Assembly: GCA_044223895.1 (NCBI GenBank)
Contig: JBGALL010000015.1
Span: 1 to 28,958, forward strand
Reading direction: 5' to 3'
Length of the DNA: 28,958 bases
From: CAKZSU01 sp044223895
Lineage (GTDB): Bacteria; Patescibacteriota; Microgenomatia; UBA10105; UBA927
Positions 22,632-28,958 of the stretch are shown piece by piece; position 1 is the stretch's first letter; each line of letters starts with the position of its first letter. The notes under the pieces are model-generated. The model had not been told where the DNA came from and made no database searches. It worked only from the letters and a program-made list of their open reading frames with translations. A program made the position numbers and the translations under genes.

Positions 22632-22757
22632 GTGTAACACCGAAATACTGAGGAAGCTCCGCACAGGAGCTGAACGAATGTATTTGTTTGTGTAACACCG
22701 AAATACTGAGGAAGCTCCGCACAGGAGCTGAACGAATGTATTTGTTTGTGTAACACC
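22632..22757. repeat. 58-bp tandem repeat, two copies plus 10 bases
   Basis: GTGTAACACCGAAATACTGA begins at 22632 and 22690, and GTGTAACACC again at 22748, so the period is exactly 58. The two copies look identical by eye. Each holds the hairpin AGCTCC-gcaca-GGAGCT. The period is not a multiple of three and no gene spans it, so it is non-coding. Confidence 0.9.
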
Positions 22758-22804
22758 ATTTTTATATGTATACCCTTTGCCATCGACTTACCACTAAACA
22801 GATT

Positions 22805-22841
22805 ACCCAACTCCCGTTGGGGAGATATGTGGTGGGTTTTT
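22805..22841 (+). terminator. Terminator-like hairpin (possible attenuator) before the thrS unit
   Basis: ACCCA (22805-22809) pairs with TGGGT (22833-22837) and encloses CTCCC-gttg-GGGAG (22811-22824). Five Ts follow (22837-22841). The loop region holds CGTTG. The T-run leads directly into the TCCTCCT that can pair with the ribosome binding site at 22893. Confidence 0.5.
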
Positions 22842-22899
22842 CCTCCTGAAAGACAGACAACACATCTCTCTAACATAAAGGGAGATGAGAATAGGAGGA
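22841..22899 (+). promoter_or_regulatory. RNA stem that can sequester the ribosome binding site of the 72-aa gene
   Basis: TCCTCCT (22841-22847) is exactly complementary to AGGAGGA (22893-22899), which is the Shine-Dalgarno of ATG 22903. Between them, CATCTCTC (22863-22870) pairs with GGGAGATG (22880-22887). Folded together this would hide the start region. It may compete with the preceding terminator-like hairpin. Confidence 0.5.
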
Positions 22900-22902
22900 C
22901 GT

Positions 22903-23121
22903 ATGGCAACTATAGCGTGGTCACGCAATGTTTCCTACAATCCCACAACTCATTCAGTCATATTTCACACGGTGAGCAAACAGGGAAACACGGTAATAGC
23001 ACAAATAGATTATTACCGGGAGTTATACCCTAGGAAATCTTGGATGGAATTAGCAATACTCGCGATTCCTGAATTAGCCCGAGTAAGGAACAAGAAACTA
23101 TTAAAATTTTATTCTCTTTAA
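22903..23121 (+). CDS. Small hypothetical protein (72 aa) upstream of thrS
   Basis: ATG 22903 is preceded by AGGAGGA at ideal spacing, so translation is likely despite the small size. The earlier in-frame start at 22885 lacks a ribosome binding site. The protein looks folded: two beta-type segments ('TIAWSRNVSYNPTTHSVIFH', 'NTVIAQIDYYRELYP') and a helix ('WMELAILAIPELARVRNKKL'). It stops 11 bases before thrS and shares its transcript, so it could be a leader gene coupling translation to thrS, or an independent small protein. It is not a Thr-rich leader peptide in the classic sense (six Thr/Ser-ACN codons scattered). Confidence 0.6.
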   Translation: MATIAWSRNVSYNPTTHSVIFHTVSKQGNTVIAQIDYYRELYPRKSWMELAILAIPELARVRNKKLLKFYSL

Positions 23122-23132
23122 AAGGAGGCCTT

Positions 23133-24902
23133 ATGCAAACGTCACAAAACAATAATGAACAATTAGACAATTTACGTCATTCCTGTGCCCATTTATTGGC
23201 TGCCGCAGTTATGAAACTATGGCCAGATACCAAACGGGCTATTGGGCCAGCAATAGAAAATGGATTTTATTTCGATTTCCAGTTTAAAGAGCCTATTTCT
23301 GAAGCAGAATTTGCCAAAATAGAACAAACGATGCATGAGCTGGCAAAACAGTGGAAATCTTTTGAGAGACTTGAATTAACTGCTGAACAGGCCAAAAAAG
23401 AATATCCAGACAACCAGTTCAAACATGAATTAATAGACGAGTTTTCTGAAAATGGAAAACAAAAAATTAGTTTTTATAAATCTGGTGAGTATTGGGATCT
23501 TTGTCGGGGAGGTCACACTGAACATCCCGATAAGGAGCTCAAGCATTTCAAATTACTTTCACTCGCAGGAGCCTATTGGCGTGGAAATGAAAAAAATCCC
23601 ATGTTAACCAGAATCTATGGGACCTGCTTTCCCAGCAAACAAGAGTTAGACGAATATCTCGCAATGTTAGAAGAAGCCAAAAAAAGAGACCACAAGAAAT
23701 TAGGAAAAGAACTAGGATTATTTACTTTCTCAGAAACTGTCGGCAAAGGACTACCGTTATGGACGCCGAAAGGGGCAACTATTCGTCGGGTCTTAGAGCG
23801 ATTTATTGTTGATGAAGAGATCAAGCGAGGCTATCTCCATGTGTATACACCGGATATTGCTAATTTGGCACTCTACAAGAAATCAGGACATTATCCCTAC
23901 TATAAAGATAGTATGTATGCTCCTATCGTTATCGATGATGAAGAATACATGCTCCGTCCGATGACCTGTCCTCATCATTTTGAACTCTATTTGAATGAAC
24001 AGCACAGTTACCGTGAACTTCCCATGAGAATAGCAGAGCTCGCACAGCTCTATAGATATGAACAATCGGGCGAACTTATGGGCCTTTTACGAGTTCGGAC
24101 CTTTTGTCTGGCTGATGCTCATATAATTTGCCGACGGTCTCAAGCGAAAGATGAAGTCAATGCTGTCTTAGATTTAATTGATTTTATCTGTGAAAAGCTT
24201 GGACTTATGCAAGGGAAAAATTATCGCTATCGCTTGTCTCTCGGAGATCGCGCCGACGAGAAAAAGTATTTCAAAGATGATGCTTCCTGGGATCAGGCGG
24301 AGCACGTACTCCGAGAGGTGTTACAGGAACGCCAAGCCAATTATTATGAGGCTGAAAAAGAAGGGGCATTTTACGGTCCCAAGATCGATATCCAGATGAA
24401 AAACGTCAATGGTAAAGAGGATACGGCATTTACGGTCCAGTATGACTTTGTCATGCCCAAACGATTTGCACTTTCTTATATCAATGAGGAAGGCAAAGAG
24501 GAAGAACCAGTGGTCGTTCATCGCTCTTCTATAGGAGCTATTGAGCGAATTATGGCCTTCTTAATCGAACACTATGCAGGAGCATTTCCTACTTGGCTCG
24601 CTCCAGTTCAGGTTAAAATTCTGACAATAACCGACAGACAGAATACCTATGCACACGAAGTGGCCAAAACGTTGAAAGATAAGGGGATCCGCGTAGTGGT
24701 TGATGACCGGAATGAACGTCTGCAAGCTAAAATCAGAGAAGCTCAAAAGGAAAAGGTCAACTATATGTTGGTTATCGGTGATAAAGAACAAGAAGCTGGG
24801 AAAGTAGCCATTCGTAGCCGTAACGGTAAGGACTTTGGCGCGCAACCAGTGGAAGAATTCCTTAAAACTATATCTCAGGAAATAGCTGAGTTTCGAGTAT
24901 AA
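23133..24902 (+). CDS. thrS: Threonyl-tRNA synthetase lacking the TGS domain
   Basis: This class II synthetase, 589 aa, charges tRNA-Thr. The editing domain starts at once (H16-x-x-x-H20 in 'RHSCAHLLAAAV', plus 'DLCRGGHTEH'), so the usual N-terminal TGS domain of about 60 residues is absent. The catalytic domain holds 'LRPMTCPHHFELY' with zinc ligand C279, motif 2 around 'GLLRVRTF', H330 in 'ADAHII' and H463 in 'VVVHRSS', which are the three zinc ligands. The anticodon-binding domain begins about 490 ('WLAPVQVKILTITDRQ') and contains 'DDRNERLQAKIREAQKEKV'. A strong AAAAGGAGG precedes ATG. It sits in the same transcript as the 72-aa gene behind a structured leader. Motif 2 reads VRTFCLADAH rather than the usual RGFTQDDAH. 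Confidence 0.95.
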   Translation: MQTSQNNNEQLDNLRHSCAHLLAAAVMKLWPDTKRAIGPAIENGFYFDFQFKEPISEAEFAKIEQTMHELAKQWKSFERLELTAEQAKKEYPDNQFKHELIDEFSENGKQKISFYKSGEYWDLCRGGHTEHPDKELKHFKLLSLAGAYWRGNEKNPMLTRIYGTCFPSKQELDEYLAMLEEAKKRDHKKLGKELGLFTFSETVGKGLPLWTPKGATIRRVLERFIVDEEIKRGYLHVYTPDIANLALYKKSGHYPYYKDSMYAPIVIDDEEYMLRPMTCPHHFELYLNEQHSYRELPMRIAELAQLYRYEQSGELMGLLRVRTFCLADAHIICRRSQAKDEVNAVLDLIDFICEKLGLMQGKNYRYRLSLGDRADEKKYFKDDASWDQAEHVLREVLQERQANYYEAEKEGAFYGPKIDIQMKNVNGKEDTAFTVQYDFVMPKRFALSYINEEGKEEEPVVVHRSSIGAIERIMAFLIEHYAGAFPTWLAPVQVKILTITDRQNTYAHEVAKTLKDKGIRVVVDDRNERLQAKIREAQKEKVNYMLVIGDKEQEAGKVAIRSRNGKDFGAQPVEEFLKTISQEIAEFRV

Positions 24903-24910
24903 GGTGAATC

Positions 24911-24940
24911 TTTACAAAAATAGCGTCCAAACGGTATAAT
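24911..24940 (+). promoter_or_regulatory. Promoter of the infC-rpmI-rplT operon
   Basis: TTTACA (24911-24916), an 18-base spacer and TATAAT (24935-24940). The start site would be near 24947, giving an infC leader of about 70 bases that includes the hairpin GAAAGG-tat-CCTTTC. Confidence 0.6.
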
Positions 24941-25018
24941 AGGTGATTGTAAGTCGAAACTATTGAGTTCGGAAAGGTATCCTTTCTTAGAATTCGTAGT
25001 GGAGATTGTAACGGAAGA

Positions 25019-25558
25019 TTGAAACCATACGCCAAAAAACCAGTTCAAAAATTTTTCTTTCGTCTCAATTATCAAATAACGAGTCCTACGCTTCGTCTAT
25101 TGGATGAAGAGGGCAAGCAAGTTGGGATAGTCAGTAAAATTGAAGCTCTTCAAAAAGCTAAGGAATTGAACGTAGATGTGGTTGAAATTGCCCCAAAAGC
25201 AAATCCTCCCGTTGCAAAGCTGATCGATTACAAGAAATTTAAGTATCAAGAAGCCAAAAAAGAACGTGAATCTAAGAAGACTCAAAAAAATGTTGGCGTA
25301 AAAGAAGTTCGTTTACGACCATTCATAGGTCAACATGATTTTGATACTCGGGTAAAACAGGCAATAGAATTTCTTGCCGATGGAAATCAACTCAAAATAA
25401 GTGTTTTTTTCCGAGGAAGAGAGATCACCCGTAAAGAATTTGGATTTACGGTGATGAAACAGTTTCTTGAAAAACTTGAAAATGTAAAAGTTGTTCGTGA
25501 GCCACATATGGAAGGGAAAACTCTCGCAGCCATGGTGGTTAATGATAAGAAGGTATAA
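25019..25558 (+). CDS. infC: Translation initiation factor IF-3
   Basis: This protein of about 179 aa controls 30S subunit fidelity and start-codon selection. The N-domain shows 'LNYQITSPTLRLLDEEGKQV' and 'LNVDVVEIAPKANPPVAKLI', then 'DYKKFKYQEAKKERESKK' as the linker helix. The C-domain holds 'VKEVRLRPFIGQHDFDTRVK', 'ISVFFRGREITRKEFGF' and 'KVVREPHMEGKTLAAMV'. All fit IF-3. There is no ATG before the N-domain. TTG 25019 is the listed start, and an in-frame ATT at 24992 is the alternative. Rare non-AUG starts are the known basis of infC autoregulation in Escherichia coli. The start is followed by the usual rpmI and rplT order. Confidence 0.95.
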   Translation: MKPYAKKPVQKFFFRLNYQITSPTLRLLDEEGKQVGIVSKIEALQKAKELNVDVVEIAPKANPPVAKLIDYKKFKYQEAKKERESKKTQKNVGVKEVRLRPFIGQHDFDTRVKQAIEFLADGNQLKISVFFRGREITRKEFGFTVMKQFLEKLENVKVVREPHMEGKTLAAMVVNDKKV

Positions 25559-25559
25559 T

Positions 25560-25757
25560 ATGCCAAAACTAAAAACAAGAAAAATCGCTAAAAAGCGCTT
25601 TAAACTAACCAAAACGGGTAAAGTCATCCACAAAACAAAAGGTGCCAGGCACAAACGCAGTGTGAAAAACAAGTCCAGACAACGACGACAAGATAGACCA
25701 AAGTCATTAACCAATACAAAGTTTATTAAAAAGATTACCCAGGAAATTTCTGCCTGA
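25560..25757 (+). CDS. rpmI: Ribosomal protein bL35
   Basis: This 65-aa protein has the bL35 signature at its start (PKLKTRKIAKKRFKLTKTGK) and a basic body ('KTKGARHKRSVKNKSRQRRQ'). It is a 50S subunit protein close to the exit region. ATG 25560 lies one base after the infC stop, so the two genes are translationally coupled. Length is normal for the family. A palindromic repeat separates it from rplT. Confidence 0.96.
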   Translation: MPKLKTRKIAKKRFKLTKTGKVIHKTKGARHKRSVKNKSRQRRQDRPKSLTNTKFIKKITQEISA

Positions 25758-25762
25758 TATTT

Positions 25763-25824
25763 TGTCATCCTGAGGCGCATGCCGAAGGATCTCTTTGAGA
25801 TTCTTCACTTCGTTCAGAATGACA
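25763..25824. repeat. Palindromic intergenic repeat, copy 3, inside the rpmI-rplT gap
   Basis: TGTCATCCTGAGG...GAAGGATCTC faces GAGATTCTTCACTTCG...GAATGACA across a 3-base loop. It is the cleanest copy in the window, a nearly complete hairpin of about 60 bases. It lies within an operon, so it must be compatible with read-through or partly terminate it. Confidence 0.85.
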
Positions 25825-25837
25825 TAAAAAGGATTAT

Positions 25838-26179
25838 ATGAGAGTCAAACGAGGAGTAATTGCTAAAGCTAAACATAAAAAGATTTTTCGAGCCAATAAA
25901 GGCTATCGGATGACCAAACGCCGATTAATCAAGGTTGCTCAAGAAGCATTTTTACATGCAGGCGAGTATGCCTTCGCCGGACGCCGCAACCGAAAACGAG
26001 ATTTCCGAAGTCTTTGGATTACCAGAATCTCTGAAGCTGTCAAACAACAAGGTATTAGTTATAGTGTGTTTATTAAGAAGTTAAAAGATGCCAAAATTGA
26101 ACTTGATCGTAAGATGTTGGCTAATTTAATTACTGAATCTCCAGAAACATTTAAAGCTATTGTCGATAAAGTTAAATAA
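25838..26179 (+). CDS. rplT: Ribosomal protein bL20
   Basis: This 113-aa protein is of normal length. 'MRVKRGVIAKAKHKKIFR', 'ANKGYRMTKRRLIKVAQEA', 'YAFAGRRNRKRDFRSLWITR' and 'GISYSVFIKKLKDAKIELDR' follow the bL20 pattern, with the long basic N-terminal helix that enters 23S rRNA. It is essential for early 50S assembly. In other bacteria bL20 represses its own operon through the mRNA leader; no such pseudoknot was identified here. It follows rpmI after a gap of 80 bases filled by the repeat. The predicted terminator of the operon is about 135 bases downstream. Confidence 0.97.
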   Translation: MRVKRGVIAKAKHKKIFRANKGYRMTKRRLIKVAQEAFLHAGEYAFAGRRNRKRDFRSLWITRISEAVKQQGISYSVFIKKLKDAKIELDRKMLANLITESPETFKAIVDKVK

Positions 26180-26256
26180 TAGTCTTTATTGTCAGACTGA
26201 ATCAAATTCAGCATCTAAATGCTGCGGATATTCACCTTTGGTATAAGTTTTAAGAT

Positions 26257-26296
26257 TCCGGTTTACACTTGTGTCGTTGAGTTGAACAAGTCCGGA
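26257..26296 (+). promoter_or_regulatory. Stem-loop upstream of the terminator and pheS
   Basis: TCCGG (26257-26261) and ACTTGT (26267-26272) pair with the contiguous ACAAGTCCGGA (26286-26296), a total of 11 bp with a 5-base bulge. It lies 17 bases before the terminator hairpin at 26313 and may belong to a pheS attenuation leader or simply to the rplT 3' end. Confidence 0.4.
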
Positions 26297-26312
26297 GTGA
26301 CAAATAAAACCT

Positions 26313-26335
26313 CCCCGCACAGGCGGGGTTTTTTT
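26313..26335 (+). terminator. Intrinsic terminator between rplT and pheS
   Basis: CCCCGC-acag-GCGGGG followed by seven Ts. It ends the infC operon or attenuates pheS. The pheS promoter -10 follows 5 bases later. Confidence 0.9.
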
Positions 26336-26339
26336 GTAC

Positions 26340-26345
26340 TATAAT
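26340..26345 (+). promoter_or_regulatory. -10 box TATAAT before pheS
   Basis: A consensus TATAAT ends 12 bases before ATG 26358. No clear ribosome binding site lies between (GAAGAG is partial). It implies a very short leader. The -35 region would fall in the terminator hairpin. Confidence 0.45.
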
Positions 26346-26357
26346 TTGAAGAGTTAT

Positions 26358-27395
26358 ATGAAAACTTCAGAATCACGAATCCCGGAAATGAATAGTAATC
26401 AATTAGTTGGTCTATTAGTAGAGCTGGAACAACAAACCAAAACACTTATAGAAGAAAGTACCAAAGAAAAAACCCTACTCAGGAATGATCTCCTGGGAAA
26501 TAAAAGTGAATTTGCCAGACTCTCAAAGATGCTTTCCCAATTGCCAAAAGAAGATAGGGGAAGGGTGGGTGCCTTGTTAAATCAAGTGAAGCAGTCAATT
26601 GAAGGACATTTGGATAAATATCAGGATGCTAACGTATCAGAGCAACAACCAAATATAGATGTAACCATGCCAGGACATAGACCACATCTCGGACATTTCC
26701 ATCCGACTACGATAGTTATCGAAGAGATGAATGCTATTTTCCGAAGTATGGGATTTTCTGTCTATGACGGTCCAGAAATCGAAAGTGATGAATACAATTA
26801 CGATCGAGTAAATCTTCCCCAGGACCACCCCGCCAGAGATTTACAAGATACCTTGTACATAAAAGAGCCTGATGTTATTTTGCGTACCCATACTTCATCT
26901 GTTGAAGCTCATATTTTGCAGGATTTTACCCCCCCATACCGTTTCGTCATTCCCGGTAAGGTATACCGGTACGAAAATGTGAATGCCTCTAATAACGTCA
27001 TGTTTTATCAGTATCAAGGTTTGGCAGTAGGTAAGGGAATAACTATGGCACATCTCAAAGGAACACTTGATGTATTTGTAAAAAAATTCTTTGGAAGTGA
27101 ACGTGAAACCAGATTCCGCTGTAAATACTACCCAGAAGTCGAACCTGGAGTCGGAGTAGACATTTCCTGCGCCTTTTGTAATAAAAAGGGATGTGTTGTC
27201 TGTAAACAACGAGGTTGGATAGAAATGCTCGGAGCTGGAATGGTGCATCCCAATATGTTCCGCAGAGTCGGACTAAACCCTAACGAAATTACTGGTTTTG
27301 CCTGGGGAATGGGACTTGATCGCATCGTTATGCAACGATTTGGAATAAACGATATTCGGGCTTTATATAACGGAGAAATCACCTATAAAGAGTAG
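26358..27395 (+). CDS. pheS: Phenylalanyl-tRNA synthetase alpha subunit
   Basis: This 345-aa protein begins at ATG 26358. Upstream in-frame TTG 26334 falls inside the terminator T-run and is rejected. The N-terminal coiled coil (about 10-95) binds tRNA. The catalytic class II core shows 'GHRPHLGHFHPTTIVIEEM', 'SDEYNYDRVNLPQDHPARD', 'LRTHTSSVEAHIL', 'GKVYRYENVNASNNVMFYQ' (motif 2) and 'GFAWGMGLDRIVMQRFGIND' (motif 3). Between motifs 2 and 3 it has 'CAFCNKKGCVVCKQRG', two CxxC pairs likely binding zinc, as seen in several other bacterial lineages. It pairs with PheT as an alpha2-beta2 enzyme; pheT follows after a repeat of about 70 bases. Confidence 0.96.
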   Translation: MKTSESRIPEMNSNQLVGLLVELEQQTKTLIEESTKEKTLLRNDLLGNKSEFARLSKMLSQLPKEDRGRVGALLNQVKQSIEGHLDKYQDANVSEQQPNIDVTMPGHRPHLGHFHPTTIVIEEMNAIFRSMGFSVYDGPEIESDEYNYDRVNLPQDHPARDLQDTLYIKEPDVILRTHTSSVEAHILQDFTPPYRFVIPGKVYRYENVNASNNVMFYQYQGLAVGKGITMAHLKGTLDVFVKKFFGSERETRFRCKYYPEVEPGVGVDISCAFCNKKGCVVCKQRGWIEMLGAGMVHPNMFRRVGLNPNEITGFAWGMGLDRIVMQRFGINDIRALYNGEITYKE

Positions 27396-27396
27396 C

Positions 27397-27465
27397 TGTC
27401 ATACTGAACAACCTGAAGGATCCAATTAGATTAAGATTCTTCGCATAAAACCGCTCAGATTGACA
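27397..27465. repeat. Palindromic intergenic repeat, copy 4, between pheS and pheT
   Basis: TGTCATACTGAACAAC...GAAGGATCC faces AAGATTCTTCGC...CTCAGATTGACA. It starts 2 bases after the pheS stop and ends 27 bases before the pheT start. Confidence 0.75.
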
Positions 27466-27491
27466 GATAAGTATTAATAAACAAAAATTCT

Positions 27492-28958
27492 ATGAATGTA
27501 CCACTATTTTGGTTAGCTGACTTTGTCACTCTTCCTGATTCCGTTCAGGCACTTACCGACAGATTAACGATGATCGGTCATATGCTTGATAAAAAACTTG
27601 AAGTAAATGGAGAAACAGTTATCGATCTTGAACTTCGGGGAAATAGGGCTGACTTGTTTGGACTGATTGGCATTGCACAAGATATTAGTGCTGCCTGGGA
27701 CGTTCCCTTACGGTTACCAGATACTGTGGAAATTCCACCAATAGATAACAAATCCAAACTGATTACCGTTGAAGCAACGGATATCGTTCCTCGATTTACC
27801 GGTTTCACAGTAAACGTAAAGGTAGGTCCATCTCCTGATTGGTTGACGAAAAAACTTTCAGCCTACGGTATGGCTTCTATCAATAACGTTGTCGATATTA
27901 CCAATTACGTAATGATAGAAACTGGAATTCCTATCCATGCATTTGATAAACAAAAATTAGTCGGGGAACGGTTAATTATCAGACGCGCCAAAAAAGGTGA
28001 ACAGATGACAACCTTTATGGGTGGCACAGTAAGCTTAACTTCCGAAGATATAGCCTTATGCGATGAAAAATCTCCCCAAGCAATAACTTTGGTCGGTAGT
28101 AAAAGTTCAGGAACCACCGAAACTACTCAAGAAATTCTCCTTGAAGCGGCTGTCTATAACCAAGCCAGTGTTCGAAGAACAAGTCGGAGATTAGCAGTTC
28201 GAACCGAAGCTGGAACACGCTTAGAAAAACATTTAGATCCAAATGAAGTTCCTTTTGCCTTGTCGAGAGCTCTTTTTCTTTTAGAGAAATTGGCGGATGG
28301 AAAAGTGAGCTCTAAAACTGCTGATATCTATCCGATCAAACGCGAGCCAGTTACCGTTGACTTGGATGTTAGCGAAGTAGAACGTTTAAGTGGGATCAGT
28401 GTACCTCTCAAACAACAAAAAACTATCCTCGAACGCTTAGGTTGTCAGGTAAAAGAAAAGAAAGATCAACTAATTGTATCTGTACCGACCTTTCGTACCG
28501 ATATCCAAGAGTCTGCGGATTTGGTCGAGGAAATAACCAGAATTGCTGGGTACGAGACTGTACCTACGCTAATCTTGGAAGGAGAATTACCTCCTGAACA
28601 GACTTCTGACCGGATCAAACAAGAAGATATTGTTAAAAAAATTCTGGTAGAAGCTCAACTTAACGAAGTTATTACTTCTAGTTTTATACTCAATTCACAG
28701 ACAGAAACCTTTGGCGTTCATGGGACATTTCCTCCGGTTGTCGTTCTAGCGAATGCACCAGACCCAAATATTGCTACCCTCCGTCCTACACTTATTCCCA
28801 ATCTAGTAGACTATGCAACTCGATCATTGAATGAACGTGCAGAACGAGTAGTACTATTTGAAATCGGCAAGATCTACCAGAAAACGGTAGAGAAAAAGAA
28901 AGAAAGTCACATCGAAGAAAGGAAATTAGCAATGATTATTGGTGGTACTACCGGTACC
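27492..28958 (+). CDS. pheT: Phenylalanyl-tRNA synthetase beta subunit, 3' partial, without EMAP domain
   Basis: The first 489 codons are in the window and the 3' end is cut off. Domain B1 starts 'MNVPLFWLADFV', then 'LTDRLTMIGHMLDKKLEVNG', and runs directly into 'TVIDLELRGNRADLFGLIGI'. In the usual protein an OB-fold tRNA-binding (EMAP) domain of about 110 residues sits between these two blocks, and it is absent here. The B3/B4 editing and core domain follows ('VPRFTGFTV', 'ASINNVVDITNYVMIETGIP', 'IHAFDK', 'RRTSRRLAVRTEAGTRLEKH'), then B5 ('RLSGISVPLKQQKTILERLG', 'VPTFRTDIQESADLVEEITR') and the start of the catalytic-like B6/B7 region. It lies downstream of pheS with a repeat in between. Confidence 0.93.
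   Translation, partial: MNVPLFWLADFVTLPDSVQALTDRLTMIGHMLDKKLEVNGETVIDLELRGNRADLFGLIGIAQDISAAWDVPLRLPDTVEIPPIDNKSKLITVEATDIVPRFTGFTVNVKVGPSPDWLTKKLSAYGMASINNVVDITNYVMIETGIPIHAFDKQKLVGERLIIRRAKKGEQMTTFMGGTVSLTSEDIALCDEKSPQAITLVGSKSSGTTETTQEILLEAAVYNQASVRRTSRRLAVRTEAGTRLEKHLDPNEVPFALSRALFLLEKLADGKVSSKTADIYPIKREPVTVDLDVSEVERLSGISVPLKQQKTILERLGCQVKEKKDQLIVSVPTFRTDIQESADLVEEITRIAGYETVPTLILEGELPPEQTSDRIKQEDIVKKILVEAQLNEVITSSFILNSQTETFGVHGTFPPVVVLANAPDPNIATLRPTLIPNLVDYATRSLNERAERVVLFEIGKIYQKTVEKKKESHIEERKLAMIIGGTTGT

Noticed and set aside
22632..22757. CRISPR-like array.
   Set aside because: The whole 58-base unit repeats with no variable spacer, and no cas genes are near.
22511..22909. Open frame on the minus strand across the 58-bp tandem repeat.
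   Set aside because: It simply reads through repeats with a period not divisible by three, has no ribosome binding site and no family resemblance.
22760..23133. T-box riboswitch before thrS.
   Set aside because: No AGGGTGGnACCGCG T-box motif or specifier loop is present.

Overview
The window looks like a chromosomal stretch of a Candidate Phyla Radiation (Patescibacteria) genome, most likely of the Microgenomates group. This is inference from several things. The sequence is AT-rich with small intergenic gaps. It carries compact versions of universal proteins: a trigger factor without a PPIase domain, a ThrRS without a TGS domain and a PheT without the OB-fold tRNA-binding insert. It has a DUF5660-like protein, many short membrane-anchored proteins with proline/threonine linkers, and Asn/Thr-rich secreted repeat proteins. 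TGA, TAA and TAG all end genes, so the code appears standard. A run of six Ns at 11896-11901 marks a scaffold join.

Layout. 1-510: decayed end of a cysS-like gene and palindromic repeats. 510-6913: a small membrane-anchored protein, two overlapping genes for double-propeller GH130-type mannoside phosphorylase/hydrolase-like enzymes, a convergent 6-phosphogluconolactonase, and two envelope proteins. 6948-9225: trigger factor, a DUF5660-like protein and two small hypotheticals. 9327-9399: tRNA-Val(CAC), followed by a broken GrpB-family gene. 9741-11798: two hypotheticals and msrA. 11998-12989: a DUF4352-like membrane protein and a YezD/DUF2292-like small protein.

13000-20130 is the most distinctive region. 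Four genes encode exported proteins built from the same Asn/Gly/Thr-rich repeat (GNG..S.N ... Q.N.A.V.N.V ... TG.N.A ... TGDA ... N.N). A sortase gene overlaps one of them by 4 bp, and an M14-type metallopeptidase follows. Two of the repeat genes have structured leaders and near-identical strong ribosome binding sites. This looks like a dedicated surface-structure locus in which one repeat protein has a plausible sortase signal and membrane anchor, another has a C-terminal membrane anchor, and two lack an anchor.

20433-22418: a membrane-tethered methyltransferase and a convergent GT-C glycosyltransferase. 22570-28958: a translation block with a structured leader, a 72-aa ORF, thrS, infC-rpmI-rplT, a terminator, and pheS-pheT (pheT runs off the end). 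Palindromic repeats with TGTCAT...GAAGGATC arms occur at four sites, one of them inside the rpmI-rplT gap.
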